Positions 32,300 to 43,157 are shown, counted from the stretch's first letter. The stretch is 64,000 nt of DNA from Calamus simplicifolius (GCA_900491605.1 UESW01005012.1:252440-316439), one strand, 5' to 3'. Notes: generated by a model from the letters alone, not told the origin. Translations and numbers: made by a program.

Positions 32300-33170
32300 A
32301 TTTAAGGCTCTCGATTCGAGATCATGGGGAGATCTCTTCCCATAATGACCTGAAGGGCGCCCTTGGCGCTTTGACATGTATCTTCTTGTCTCGGTGCGCC
32401 GTGTGGCATCACGATTTTTTTTGCTACTTGCGATCGATTGCCTATAAGAAAGGGGGAGGCAGACGGTGCATAGACGCCTTTCAAAGCCTTCTCTTTTCAT
32501 AACTTAGAGACATATCCAAGGCCCTTCCGAGGGTAGAGATCGGGCAGTTCCCTTTTCGAGAGTTGGTTAGTGCCAGATAGTTTGGGCGATGAAGTAGCTG
32601 CTGAAGAGCAAGCGATCCTTAAGGGAGGATTCTCGGAGGTCATATGGAGGGCGCATGGAGACCTGCAGAGATCGTGTGGGGAGCGCTCGCATACGGTTCC
32701 TGTGTGTCCTTTGTGGTCGCCATGGGGACAACTGGAAATGCAAAGCATGTGCATTCCCCATGGTTAATATGAATTTCGCCTCCTCCCTCGATTTGGATTT
32801 CTTGGCACGTCTACCTGAGGGATTTTTTACCATGCGAAGAGGGAGGAGGGTGGTGTTGGCCTGCTTGAGCCCTGCCTATGTTGTTGGGCAGTGACTGGCA
32901 GTCCAGCGCTCCGCTTGGGGGGGAATGGAGCCCTCGGCATTAGTCCCCACAAGTCCTTGGCCCAGTTCGAGTCTTTTGGCTTGTCCGTCTGGGGGATCAA
33001 TGACTCAACTGGAGTCGTGTGATTTCTCTGATTTCTTGGATGCTGCAGCAACACCAAAGGCCGAAGCTGCTTTTTAATCCGTTCGTTTTTCTCCTGCGCT
33101 ATAGCGCGCTTGTAATACCTCTTCAGAGGTTGTAATTCATTTCCTTGATAATAAAGAAAGTTTTGTTCTT
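32300..33170 (+). repeat. Promoter/sORF module, copy 2
   Basis: Shares with 29385-30340 the start ctctcgattcgagatcatgg, a TATA-like TATAAGA at 32443-32449, LPDSLGDEVAAEEQAILKGG (from about 32570), the gccatggggac block, cgcttgtaatacctcttcag and AATAAA (33150-33155). It is clearly more diverged than copies 1 and 3 are from each other, and its small frame has stops before the conserved part. Confidence 0.72.
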
Positions 33171-33599
33171 TCTTCTTTTAGCATCTGCTTCTTTTTCGAC
33201 GTGATGGTGTTGAGAGTTGCTACTCCCATATCATGCTCTTTATGTCATAGCATACTTCGGCAGCGTTCTTACTGCTTTGTTTTTGCTAAGACCAATGTTC
33301 GGTCCTTAGTGGAGAGAACGTTTGCCCTGTTTGATTCAAAAGGAAACCTGGGTGGTCCTACGGACTCATGTGGTAAGCATGATTTCGTTTGCAGAATGAA
33401 GCAGGTATTTCTTTGAAAAGAGACATCTCGTAGCATGTCTTTACGGTTGAATAGAAGGAGGTAGTTTACCTCTACCGAAGTACCAGGGGATGTTTTGTTA
33501 TCTTAGAACATCTGAGAAGTCACCCGATTTGATCGAGACTTTGGATAATTTTTTACTCGGTTCGGCCGAGGATTTTGGCAAAAGATACACTTCGGCTTT

Positions 33600-34000
33600 A
33601 GCCGAGGCTTATATACTTCGGGCTGGCCGGGGCTCGTAAGCTGCCCGAATCCGGTTAAAGTCTTGGAGGTCACTCGATCCGGCCAGGGCTTGTAAGCTGC
33701 CCGAATCAAGATGAGACCTTGGGGATTACTTGGTTCGGCCAGGGCTTGTAAGCTGCCCGAATCCGGATGAAACCTTGGAGATCACTTGGTCCGGCCGGGG
33801 CTTGTAAGCTGCCCGAATCCGGATGAAACCTTGGAGATCACTTGGTCTGGCCGGGGCTTGTAAGCTGCCCGAATCTGGATGAAATCTTGGAGATCACCTG
33901 GTTCGGCCGGGGCTTGTAAGGTGCCTGAATCCAGATGAAACCTTGGAGATCAATTGATCTGGCCGGGGCTTGTAAGCTGCCCGAATCCGGATGAAAGCTT
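33600..34000 (+). repeat. Tandem repeat, about 60-bp unit x 6-7
   Basis: Repeats of ggccggggcttgtaagctgc + ccgaatccggatgaaacctt + ggagatcacttggtc with scattered substitutions. Confidence 0.9.
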
Positions 34001-34009
34001 TTGATATTT

Positions 34010-34245
34010 TACTTGGCTCTGCCAAGGTACGATGATTTAACTCAAGGCTTGGCCCTGCCAAAGTACGGAGATTTAGCTCAAGGCTCGGCTCTGCCGAGGT
34101 ACGGAGATTTAGCTCAAGGCTCGGCCCTGCCGAGGTATGGAGACTTAACTCAAGGCTCGGCCGTGCCGAGGTACGAAGATTTAGCTCAAGGCTCGGCTCT
34201 GCCGAGGTATGGAGATTTAGTTGGGGAGATAGCTCGGTTGTGCCG
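34010..34245 (+). repeat. Tandem repeat, about 36-bp unit x 6
   Basis: Repeats of gctcggctctgccgaggtac + ggagatttagctcaag. The core CTCGGC(N4)GCCGAG is palindromic and related to the repeats at 31805-32120. Confidence 0.9.
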
Positions 34246-34419
34246 AGAATGGTTAAGCGGCGTCTATTTTTTTATTGCGACCTTTCTGGAAAAATGGTTG
34301 TAGCATTCATGCCGTGGACAATAGGAACAAGATGCCAAAGCTATAAATAGGGCAAGTCTATAGAAAACGTACCCTACTGGTGGTATGTACGGAGATTGTC
34401 CAAATTTCATGTCCGGAGA

Positions 34420-36300
34420 ATAGATTTCCCATCCAGATCCTGGAGCTTGTAGGTGCCTGGACCGATGACTTCCGCTACTTGATAGGGGCCTTCCCAATTT
34501 GGAGCCAGCTTTCCTTGTTCCAATGGCTTGGAGACGATGCTTTCCGGAGAACAAGATCGCCGGGCGAGAAGGATTTTCTTTTGACTCTGGAGGCATGATA
34601 ATGGGCTACTCTTTGCTGGTAGGTGGCTATCCTGATCCGAGCTTTCTCTTTGATCTCTTCCATCAAGTCGAGATTGGTGCGAAGCTGCTCACCGTTGGCC
34701 TCCTCCAAGTAGCTTTTCACCCGCGGAGAAGGAAATCCTATTTCCACGGGGATGATAGCTTCCGTACCGAAGGCCATCCGGAATGGGGTCTCGCTAATGG
34801 GAACTCTCTGGGTGGTGCGGTAAGCCCATAGGACGTGGTGAAGTTCGTCTACCCATCTGCCACGGGCTCTGGAGAGCCGAGCTTTGATTTCTTGAAGCAG
34901 GGTCCGGTTGGTCACTTTGGCTTCTCCATTGGCTTGTGGATGTCCTACTGATGTGAGGCAGTGAAAGATGCCATGATCCTCGTAGAACTTCCAAAATTTG
35001 GGATTATCAAATTGCTTCCCGTTGTCGGTGATGATGGTATGCGTGAGGCTGAAGCGACAAATAATGGATCTCCATATGAGTCCCTAGCCCGAGCTTCGGT
35101 TATCTGGGCAACTGCTTCAGCCTCGACCCATTTGGTGAAGTAGTCAATGGCGATAAACAAAAATTTTTTCTGTCCAGCGGTGAGGGGAAAAGGGCCTAGA
35201 ATGTCCATGCCCCACTTAGCAAAGGGCCAAGCGAAGGAAATAGGGACCAAGTTGGCAGAGGGGAGCCTTTGGATGTGAGAATGTCTCTAACAGGGGTCTT
35301 AGGCCCGAACAAGATCGTCAACATCCCTCTGCATGGTGGGCCAATAGTACCCCTGGCGCAGCACCTTGTGGCATAAAGATCGACTTCCCAAATGGTTGAC
35401 GCAAATTCCCTCATGTACCTCCCGGAGAGCATAATCAGCTTCAGAGGGGCGAAGGCACTTGAGCAGCGGCATGGAAAAGGATCGTTTATACAACCGGTTG
35501 TCGATCAGCACATAGTGAGTGGCTTGCAGCTTCAGCTTTCTTGCTTTCTTTCGGTCGGCTGGGAGTAACCCCTCTTTAAGATATTTTAATATAGGATCGA
35601 ACCAGGATGGTTCGGACTCAACCTGCATCACTTGGTCAACCTTCGCGATGCTAGGTCTTTCCAAAATTTCCAAAGGAAACTTCTGCTCGGCATCCATCGA
35701 CTCCATAGTTGCCAGTCGGGACAATAGATCGGCACGTGCATTCTTGGATCTTGGGATTTGAATGATTTCAAATTCAGAGAAATGGGTAAGTAAACCCCGC
35801 ACCTCTTGGAGGTATTGAATCATGTTTGGCTCCCGGGCCTCGAACTCGCCCCGCACGTGACCAGCTACCAACTGAGAGTCGGTGAAGGCGTTCAACCTCT
35901 TCACTTTAAGGTCGCGGGTGATTCGGAGTCCAGCGAGCAGAGCTTCATACTCGGCTTCATTGTTGGAGGCTGGAAGGAGAAGCGAACACCATACTCGAAG
36001 GTCGCCCCCTCCTGGCTGGTGAGGATCAAGCCAGCGCCGAAGCCATTGGCATTAGACGATCCGTCGACATGGAGCAACCATAGGGCACCGGATCTCGAGT
36101 GTTCGGAGGAGTCTGGAGTGGAGCCATCCTCTGGGATAGTGCATTCAAGGAGGAAATCAGCTAGAACTTGGGCTTTGATGGCCGGGCGAGGTTGAAATCG
36201 GATATCATGCTCGCTTAGCTCGACGGCCCACTTAGCCATTCTCCCTGATGTCTCCGGACGATGAACCACCGCTTTAATAGGTTGGTCGGTTATCACAAGC
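34420..36300 (-). pseudogene. Tat-type Gypsy pol: RNase H, second RNase H, integrase
   Basis: Read from right to left: the end of the first RNase H (MAKWAVELSEHDIRFQPRPA, then QVLADFLLECT), an archaeal-type second RNase H (WLLHVDGSSNANGFGAGLIL, then ITDSQLVAGHV-like AFTDSQLVAGHVRGEFEARE), the integrase zinc finger region (YVLIDNRLYKRSF, HEGICVNHLGSRSLCHKVLR), the integrase core (KWGMDILGPFPLTAGQKKFL, IDYFTKWVEAEAV, then VTNRTLLQEIKARLSRARGR) and a C-terminal region (FSPGDLVLRKAS). Frames change near 35910, 35300 and 34950, so no full protein is made. The dual RNase H is typical of the Tat lineage. Homology ends abruptly at about 36300 against the PPR fragment. Confidence 0.88.
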
Positions 36301-36597
36301 TTGGGATATGAAGTAGATGCAAACGTATGGGGAGCTCTGTTAGGCGCTTGTAGAATCCTTCGGAATGTGGAGTTGGGCAAACTTGCCTACGAGAAGATAC
36401 TTGAATTGGATCCATTGCATGATGGAGCTCATGTTCTGATGTCAAACTTATATGCTGAATCTGGGCAATGGAATGAATCCAAGGAGGTGAGGAGGAAAAT
36501 GAAGGATCAGAATATATCAAAAGAGGTTGGCCAAAGTTGGATTGAAGTGGATGGCACCCCACATGTGTTCACAGCTGGAGATATCTTGCAATGCTGA
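36301..36597 (+). pseudogene. 3' end of a PPR (pentatricopeptide repeat) gene, E-motif region
   Basis: The frame reads DANVWGALLGACRILRNVEL, HVLMSNLYAESGQWNESKEV and SWIEVDGTPHVFTAGD, the E and E+ motifs at the C-terminus of PLS-class PPR proteins, which edit or process organelle RNA. The PPR repeats and the start are missing: sequence to the left is Tat Gypsy pol on the other strand. The reading stops at TGA 36595-36597, where this family often continues a little further, so it may be cut at both ends. Confidence 0.8.
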
Positions 36598-36945
36598 AAG
36601 CTGCGCGCAGATCCCTCTCGGGAATGACCTTAGCATCTACTTGAGATGCAGAAGTGCAATGCAGCTCGGTTGGTGAACTCGGTAGAGAAATTCGGTGTTT
36701 CTGAGGGACAGGACTGTGGCATTTGAAGAAGCCTTTCTCCAAGCGCATGGCAAATTTAGCAGCAGACTGCTCAGATGCAAGCAGAAATTTTACCACTGCT
36801 CCTTGGTCCAGGAGACTTTCTGAACAAAATTTACTCGTGTCAGAGACCACAAATCCAAATGCTCGTCTCCACCAACAATTGATGTATATTTTCCCATGCA
36901 ATAAAATATAATTAAAAAACCAGTGCAAAAGTCCGATGTATTAAC
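36598..36945. other. Unassigned sequence between PPR fragment and Copia-3
   Basis: A minus-strand frame stays open over most of it (36569-36928, WWRRAFGFVVSDTSKF near its start), with codon use that looks exonic, but I do not recognise a family and cannot set splice sites. Confidence 0.3.
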
Positions 36946-37554
36946 TGTTGGTGGGTATGTCTGGCAGATGGTGGCTACCTACTTGAATCAGACTGAGGCT
37001 AGAGTTATACTCTATGTCCTTAAGACAATTTCGTCCCGCAATGGTGCTCACGGTCAGTATGACGATTGTCTCCCAGGATACAACAGTCTCCTTTTGATGA
37101 AAGCAGCACTACAATTCACCAAAATAATCGAACCAAGAATGCAACTCTCTTTTCAATGCACTATTGCTATACTATCCTTAGGAAAGTATGCAAATGCCTA
37201 AGAGAGAGGAAGAACTGAATTGAATTTGATTCATTCGGAATGGATAATTGGATGATTGGAATGAGAGGGTCTCAAGTGCGCCTACAAAGCGCCCATTGCG
37301 CCCTTCGCACACGCGCGTGCGCGTGCGCGTGCGCGAGGGTGATGCTTCGCATCACCCTCAAGCTCTCCTTCTATGGTGAGCCGAAGGAACACAAGCTTAA
37401 GGAGGAGGTTTCCATATAAGTGAACCTTCCTTCCTTGTTCTTTCCGATGTGGGACTAAATGTCCCCGCAATTTCTCATTCACATACATAAGGGGTTAATG
37501 GGCTTTCAAGGCCCATTAGGGTTTTCATGACCTATTTTGGCCCATTACCCAACA
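36946..37554 (-). repeat. Copia-3 3' LTR, internally deleted (609 bp)
   Basis: Identical or nearly so to the right LTR up to ggtctcaagt, then it skips to gcgcctacaaagcg. The missing block is bounded by aagt in the right LTR (tcaagt|cctat and gcaaagt|gcgcc), a short homology at which the deletion probably formed. Confidence 0.93.
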
Positions 37555-38171
37555 ATCCCCCACATGAATGGAAATTGGACTTAGATCAAAGATTAGCAAA
37601 GATTGGCAAGGCAAACCCCCACATAAAAGGATTTTAATGCAAATGAATATGCAGACACACTAAAGAGAGTATAATGGGATGAAGTTGTATCGGGATAGGT
37701 AGCTTGTGGCTTTGAACCTTCCTTAGTGAGTTGTTATCGAGTTTACTTGCTAAAAGGTGAACGCGATGTCTTGAACCTTTCAGCGTTTTGTGTAAACTAA
37801 GACAATAACAATCACGCAACTTCTTCCCGAGCATTCTTTTGGTTCTCATGGTTGTGTTCATTTTGGCCCCGAACAACTCCTGGTCTCATGAGTGCTTCAG
37901 AGAATTAAACCTTAAAATTCTCATAGAATTGGCCCAGTTCACACTCACATAGGTGATTCTTATTAAGAGTATCCTGCTATACCCCACATGATGTTCATGT
38001 CATAAGAATCATTAAAAGCAATGCTTATCCTAGTACCTTTAGCAGGTAGCACCAATTATCATAGGAATGAGTAGGATTGTACATCCTTAGTGCTATCAAG
38101 TCTCTTCATAATTTAGTTGTCCCTTTTGAACCTAGATCTTGGGATCTCCAGTCAGCTAGGTTGGGTATCCA

Positions 38172-40708
38172 CTATGAAGATTTTTCAGTTATAGGTTTTA
38201 AACCCATTCCCCTCGATAAACAGTTTACTTGATCTCTTGGTAACCCCTTTGTTAATGGATCCGCTAGGTTTTTCTTTGACTGAACATAGTCAATAGAAAT
38301 TACACCAATTTCAAGTAACTGCTTAATGGTATTATGTCTGCGACGTATATGTCTAGACTTACCATTATATATCTTATTCTGTGCTCTGCATATTGCCGAT
38401 TGACTATCACAATGTATGCATATTGCAGACACAGGCTTTGGCCAACATGGAATATCTTCTAAAAGGTTTCGAAGCCATTCTGCTTCTTCAGCTGCCTTTT
38501 CTAAGGCAATAAACTCAGATTCCATAGTGGATCGAGCTATACATGTTTGCTTAGAAGATTTCCATGACACAGCACCTCCTCCTAAGGTGAATACATATCC
38601 ACTTGTGGATTTTGTATCTTCTGTGTTAGATATCCAATTAGCATCACTGTATCCTTCTAATACAGCTGGATATCTTGAATAATGTAATCCATAACTTAGG
38701 GTATATCGCAGATATCTTAATACCCTTATTAGAGCTGTCCAATGATTTGGACCTGGATTACTTGTAAATCTACTCAACTTATTGACAGCATATGCTATGT
38801 CAGGACGAGTACAATTCATGACATACATTAAACTGCCAATTATACGTGAGTATTCCAATTGAGATATGGGTTCTCCAGTATACTTAGCCAAATGTAGATT
38901 AACATCTACAGGTGTTTTCACCGGGCTAGTATCATACTTTTTATACTTATTTAATATTTTCTCAATATAATGAGATTGAGATAATATTATTTCCTCAGAT
39001 GTTCTAGTGATTCGAATCCCTAGTATAACATCTGCAACACCCATATTTTTCATATCAAAATGTTTGATCAACATTTTCTTTGTCTGTTTAATCATTTCAG
39101 TATTACTACCAATGATTAACAGGTCATCTACATATAAGCAGATTATCACATACCCTTCAGGCAGGGTTTTGGCATATATACATTTGTCACATTCATTTAT
39201 TTTGAATCCATTTGATAACATACATTATCAAATTTTATATGCCATTGCTTAGGTGCTTGCTTTAATCCATATAAGGATTTAACAAGTCTACACACCTTCT
39301 TTTCTTTTCCTGGAACAATAAATCCCTCAGGTTGTTCCATGTATATTTCTTCATCTAATTCACCATTCAGAAAAGCAGTTTTAACATCCATTTGATGAAT
39401 TTCAAGATTGTTAATGGCTGCAAAAGCGATTAACATTCTTATAGATGTTATTCTACTTACTGGTGAATAGGTATCAAAGAAGTCTATACCTTCTTTCTGT
39501 TTGAAGCCCTTAGCCACTAATCTGGCTTTATACTTGTCAATTGATCCATCAGCTTTTAGCTTTTTCTTAAATATCCACTTGCACCCTAAAGGTTTCATAC
39601 CAGATGGTAGGTCTACCAACTCCCAGGTATGATTATGCATGATGGACTCAATTTCATTATTGACAGCTTCTTTCCAAAAGGGTGCTTCTGGATTAGACAT
39701 TGCCTCTTTGAATGTCTGAGGTTCATCTTGTAACATATAAGTTACATAATCAGGACCAAAAGACTTTGCTATTCTTGGTCTCTTACTGCGTCTGGGTTCA
39801 TCTTCAGGATATTCTTCCTGATGACTACTACTAGCAGTATTATCATAAGTTCTTTTATTTGAACTTATTTCTAATTTCCTTTTGCTTGGAAATATATCTT
39901 CAAAGAATGTTGCATTCCTTGATTCCATGATTGTATTTATCTGTATATCAGATATATCTGATTTATGTACTAGAAAGCGATATGCACTACTATTATGTGC
40001 ATAGCCGATAAATATACAATCAACAGTTTTAGGTCCTATCTTGACCTTTTTGGGGTCCGGAATAGCTACTTTAGCTAGACACCCCCACACTCTTAAGTAA
40101 TTGTAAGAAGGCTTCTTTCCTTTCCATAACTCATATGGTGTAACATCCTTCTTCTTAAGAGGTATCTTGTTAAGAATATGATTTGCTGAGAGAATTGCTT
40201 CTCCCCATAAATTCTGCGGTGTACCAGAATTTATTAACATAGCATTCATCATTTCTTTTAATGTGCGGTTTTTACGTTCCGCAATTCCATTAGATTGAGG
40301 TGAGTAAGGAGCAGTAGTTTGATGAATAATGCCATGCTCTTGACAGAATTTGTCAAAAGGTGCATCGTATTCACCACCTCTATCACTCCTTATGGCCTTA
40401 ATCCTTTTTCCAAGTTGATTTTCAACTTCATTCTTATAACATTTAAACACTTCTAAAGCCTCATCTTTAGACTTTAGTAGATACACATAGCAGTATCTTG
40501 TTGAATCATCTATAAATGTTATAAAATACTTTTTACCTCCTCTAGTTTGAATTGACTTTAAATCACATAGATCACTGTGAATTAAGTCAAGAGGTTCAGT
40601 ATTTCTTTCAACTGATGGAAATGGTGTTTTTGCTAACTTAGCTTCAACACACACTTCACACTTGTAATGTGGATCGATTTCATGATTAGGTAATAATTCT
40701 AATTTCAT
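38172..40708 (-). pseudogene. Copia-3 pol: integrase, RT, RNase H (one frameshift inside)
   Basis: The frame 40708-39197 carries the end of GAG-pre-integrase (CEVCVEAKLAKTPF), integrase (FITFIDDSTRYCYVYLL, SDRGGEYDAPFDKF, YSPQSNGIAERKNRTLKEM) and RT up to the middle (GCKWIFKKKLKADGSIDKYK, HQMDVKTAFLNGELDEEIYM). At about 39210 a one-base loss moves it to the frame 39221-38172, which continues RT (catalytic YVDDLLIIG) and RNase H (GYSDANWISN, MESEFIALEKAAEEAEWLRN, CDSQSAI, KSRHIRRRH) to its natural stop at 38172. With the upstream break near 40730, two small indels separate it from a full polyprotein. Confidence 0.92.
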
Positions 40709-42060
40709 TAATTTTCGTAATGAATTAAAATTACATGTCCTAATCTATCATGCCATAGACAAGAAGAGTCAACCATATAAGCAGAAGAAGAAGCTTTATT
40801 CATTTCAAGGTTTCTGTGTACAGTCATTACATTGACCTTGAATAAACCATTATTCAAGTAACCCCTTCCAATAAATATACCCCCCTTAGTGAGTACAAAT
40901 TTATCAGACTCAAAGACCATCCTAAAGCCATGTTTGCTTAGGAGGGAGCCTGATATGAGATTCTTCCGGATGTCAGGGACATGTAGCACATCATTCAGTA
41001 GAAGCTCCTTGCCAGATGTCATCTTCATAACAATGCGGCCAATTCCTTCTATCTTGGATGTCGCGGAGTTACCCATGAACAGATTTCTGCCATTGATAGG
41101 AGTATATGATGAGAACATACTCTTATCAGAGCAGACATGTCTGGTAGCTCCAGTGTCTATGTACCACTCATTTGCTTTGTCAACCATGTTTGCTTCAAAT
41201 ACAACAGCTGACAGCATCATCTCGGATATCTCTTTGGATAGGGATTCAGTCATGTTGACCTCTTTCTTTTCTTTATCCTTGAAACGGCAGTCCTTGGATT
41301 TGTGTCCTTGCTTACCACAAACAAAGCACTTTCCCTTGAATTTATATTTCTTTGGATTGCCCTTCTTCTGTTTAAAGCCTTCGCCTGGAAACTTGCGTTT
41401 CTTCTTCCCTTCTATGAGGTTGGCCCTTGGCTCAGCAGGTTGTCCTCCTGCCTTCTTTTCTTGGCTCTTATTGTCCTCCTCGATCCTTAGGCGGACAATT
41501 AGGTCTTCAAGTCCCATCTCCTTTCGCTTATGCTTCAGGTAGTTCTTGAAGTCCTTCCATAATGGTGGTAGCTTCTCTATGATAGCTGCTACCTGAAATG
41601 ACTCGCTAAGAGACATTCTCTCTGCATGTATCTCATGCAGGATGATCTGGAGCTCTTGGACTTGCTCCATAACTGTTTTGTGGTCGACCATTTTGTAGTC
41701 TAGGAACCTTCCAACCACAAATTTCTTGTGTCCAGCATCCTCTATTTTGTACTTTTTATCTAGGGATGCCCATAACTCCTTGGCAGTAGCAATACTACTG
41801 TACACATTGTACAGGGTATTGTCCAGACCATTGAGTATATAATTCTTGCAAAGGAAGTCTGAGTGCTTCCATGCCTCCACCGCAGCAATGACTTGCTTGT
41901 CGGTCTCCCCTTCCTTCAGGACAGGCGGATCTTCATTCAATACTCTGACTAGATTCAGAGTTGTGAGGTAGAACAGCATCTTCTGTTGCCACCTCTTGAA
42001 GTCAGTGCCGGTAAACTTCTCCGGCTTCTCGGCTTGAACGGATGTATGCATGGTAGCCAT
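40708..42060 (-). CDS. Copia-3 gag, protease and GAG-pre-integrase (about 450 aa)
   Basis: The likely start is the ATG at 42060-42058 (MATMHTSVQAEKPEKFTG). The frame is open up to 42207, but that part lies in the LTR. Residues 1-200 are a UBN2-type gag (FKRWQQKMLFYLTTLNLVRV). A basic stretch leads to the zinc knuckle CFVCGKQGHKSKDC (CX2CX4HX4C, encoded near 41330-41290). Protease has WYIDTGATRHVCSD with the D-T-G active site (about 41170-41130). LWHDRLGHV opens the pre-integrase domain. The frame is lost there by one missing A (catgtaatttt near 40730), so the product ends 10 residues later. Confidence 0.9.
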   Translation of the reverse strand: MATMHTSVQAEKPEKFTGTDFKRWQQKMLFYLTTLNLVRVLNEDPPVLKEGETDKQVIAAVEAWKHSDFLCKNYILNGLDNTLYNVYSSIATAKELWASLDKKYKIEDAGHKKFVVGRFLDYKMVDHKTVMEQVQELQIILHEIHAERMSLSESFQVAAIIEKLPPLWKDFKNYLKHKRKEMGLEDLIVRLRIEEDNKSQEKKAGGQPAEPRANLIEGKKKRKFPGEGFKQKKGNPKKYKFKGKCFVCGKQGHKSKDCRFKDKEKKEVNMTESLSKEISEMMLSAVVFEANMVDKANEWYIDTGATRHVCSDKSMFSSYTPINGRNLFMGNSATSKIEGIGRIVMKMTSGKELLLNDVLHVPDIRKNLISGSLLSKHGFRMVFESDKFVLTKGGIFIGRGYLNNGLFKVNVMTVHRNLEMNKASSSAYMVDSSCLWHDRLGHVILIHYEN

Positions 42061-42101
42061 CTGCAGCAGCACTTCTGGAGGACGGCAAATTGTCTTAAGA
42101 T

Positions 42102-43157
42102 TGTTGGTGGGTATGTCTGGCAGATGGTGGCTACCTACTTGAATCAGACTGAGGCTAGAGTTATACTCTATGTCCTTAAGACAATTTCGTCCCGCAATGG
42201 TGCTCACGGTCAGTATGACGATTGTCTCCCAGGATACAACAGTCTCCTTTTGATGAAAGCAGCACTACAATTCACCAAAATAATCGAACCAAGAATGCAA
42301 CTCTCTTTTCAATGCACTATTGCTATACTATCCTTAGGAAAGTATGCAAATGCCTAAGAGAGAGGAAGAACTGAATTGAATTTGATTCAATTCGGAATGG
42401 ATAATTGGATGATTGGAATGAGAGGGTCTCAAGTCCTATTTATAGTTTTTAGATGCCCTTTGGAAGCAACCTTATGCCCTTTGGAAGCAACCTTATGCCC
42501 CTTGGAAGCAACCTTACGAATTAAATTAATTCGAATTCTTTTGATCAAAAGGATGTTTGATAAGCCCATTCACTTCGTGATTTTCAGATCATGTTATCAG
42601 ATAAGCCTTTTCAAGGCTGTGATCTGAAGATCTGAAGATCAGATAAGCCCTTTCATAATTGTGATCTGATGATCACGTTATCAGATAAGTCTTTTCACAA
42701 TTGTGATCTGATAATCACGTTATCAGATAAGTCTTTTGACATGACTTATCTACAACCGTTTGATTGAAGGGATGCCTTATCATCAACGGTTCGATTGACT
42801 TATCATTTGATCGAAGGGACACCTTATCAACGGTCCTGATGGTCAACCGTTGACCGGTAGTGCAAAGTGCGCCTACAAAGCGCCCATTGCGCCCTTCGCA
42901 CACGCGCGTGCGCGTGCGCGTGCGAGTGCGCGTGCGCGAGGGTGATGCTTCGCATCACCCTCAAGCTCTCCTTCTATGGTGAGCCGAAGGAACACAAGCT
43001 TAAGGAGGAGGTTTCCATATAAGTGAACCTTTCTTCCTTGTTCTTTCCGATGTGGGACTAAATGTCCCCGCAATTTCTCATTCACATACATAAGGGGTTA
43101 ATGGGCTTTCATGGCCCATTAGGGTTTTCATGACCTATTTTGGCCCATTACCCAACA
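42102..43157 (-). repeat. Copia-3 5' LTR, full length (1056 bp)
   Basis: Contains features lost from the left copy: three units of a 24-bp repeat (ccctttggaagcaaccttat, 42470-42520) and about four units of tgatcacgttatcagataag (about 42590-42735). Both LTRs retain an alternating gcgtgc tract (42899-42940 here) and a hairpin, gggtgatgc-ttc-gcatcaccc. Confidence 0.95.

Larger units (their letters stand above)
26793..36300 (-). mobile_element. Tat-type Ty3/Gypsy element, minus strand, 5' part missing
   Basis: A 3' LTR (26793-27860), a polypurine tract next to it, a long central region with plus-strand frames and tandem repeats, and minus-strand integrase and RNase H (about 34430-36300) lie in the order of a minus-strand Gypsy element. 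The presence of a second RNase H domain and of a plus-strand Transposase_28-type frame between pol and the 3' LTR fits the Tat lineage, whose members are known to carry additional, often antisense, frames there. Homology stops at about 36300 inside the RT/RNase H junction, where a PPR gene fragment begins, so RT, protease, gag and the 5' LTR are absent. Confidence 0.75.
36946..43157 (-). mobile_element. Copia LTR retrotransposon (Copia-3) with TTAAC target duplication
   Basis: Flanked on both sides by TTAAC (36941-36945 and 43158-43162). The LTRs start TGTTGGTGGG and end CCCAACA on the plus strand: 36946-37554 (609 bp) and 42102-43157 (1056 bp). The shorter copy lacks about 430 internal bases. 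The minus-strand interior has gag and pol with two single-base frameshifts but otherwise intact motifs. Tork-like features in gag and pol are suggestive only. A purine tract (tgtgggggat on minus) lies next to the left LTR, so the element points left. Confidence 0.96.

Noticed and set aside
29385..33170. The two modules as the LTR pair of one 3-kb element
   Set aside because: They share order and TATA/AATAAA signals, but I could not find TG...CA ends, a primer site or matching 5-bp flanks; kept as repeated modules, with this alternative noted.
40889..41542. 217-residue plus-strand frame
   Set aside because: Mirror frame of Copia-3 gag; no homology of its own.
42061..42207. Longer gag start in Copia-3 (MSTIAGRNCLKD)
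   Set aside because: Those codons lie in the LTR; the ATG at 42060 right after the LTR fits gag.
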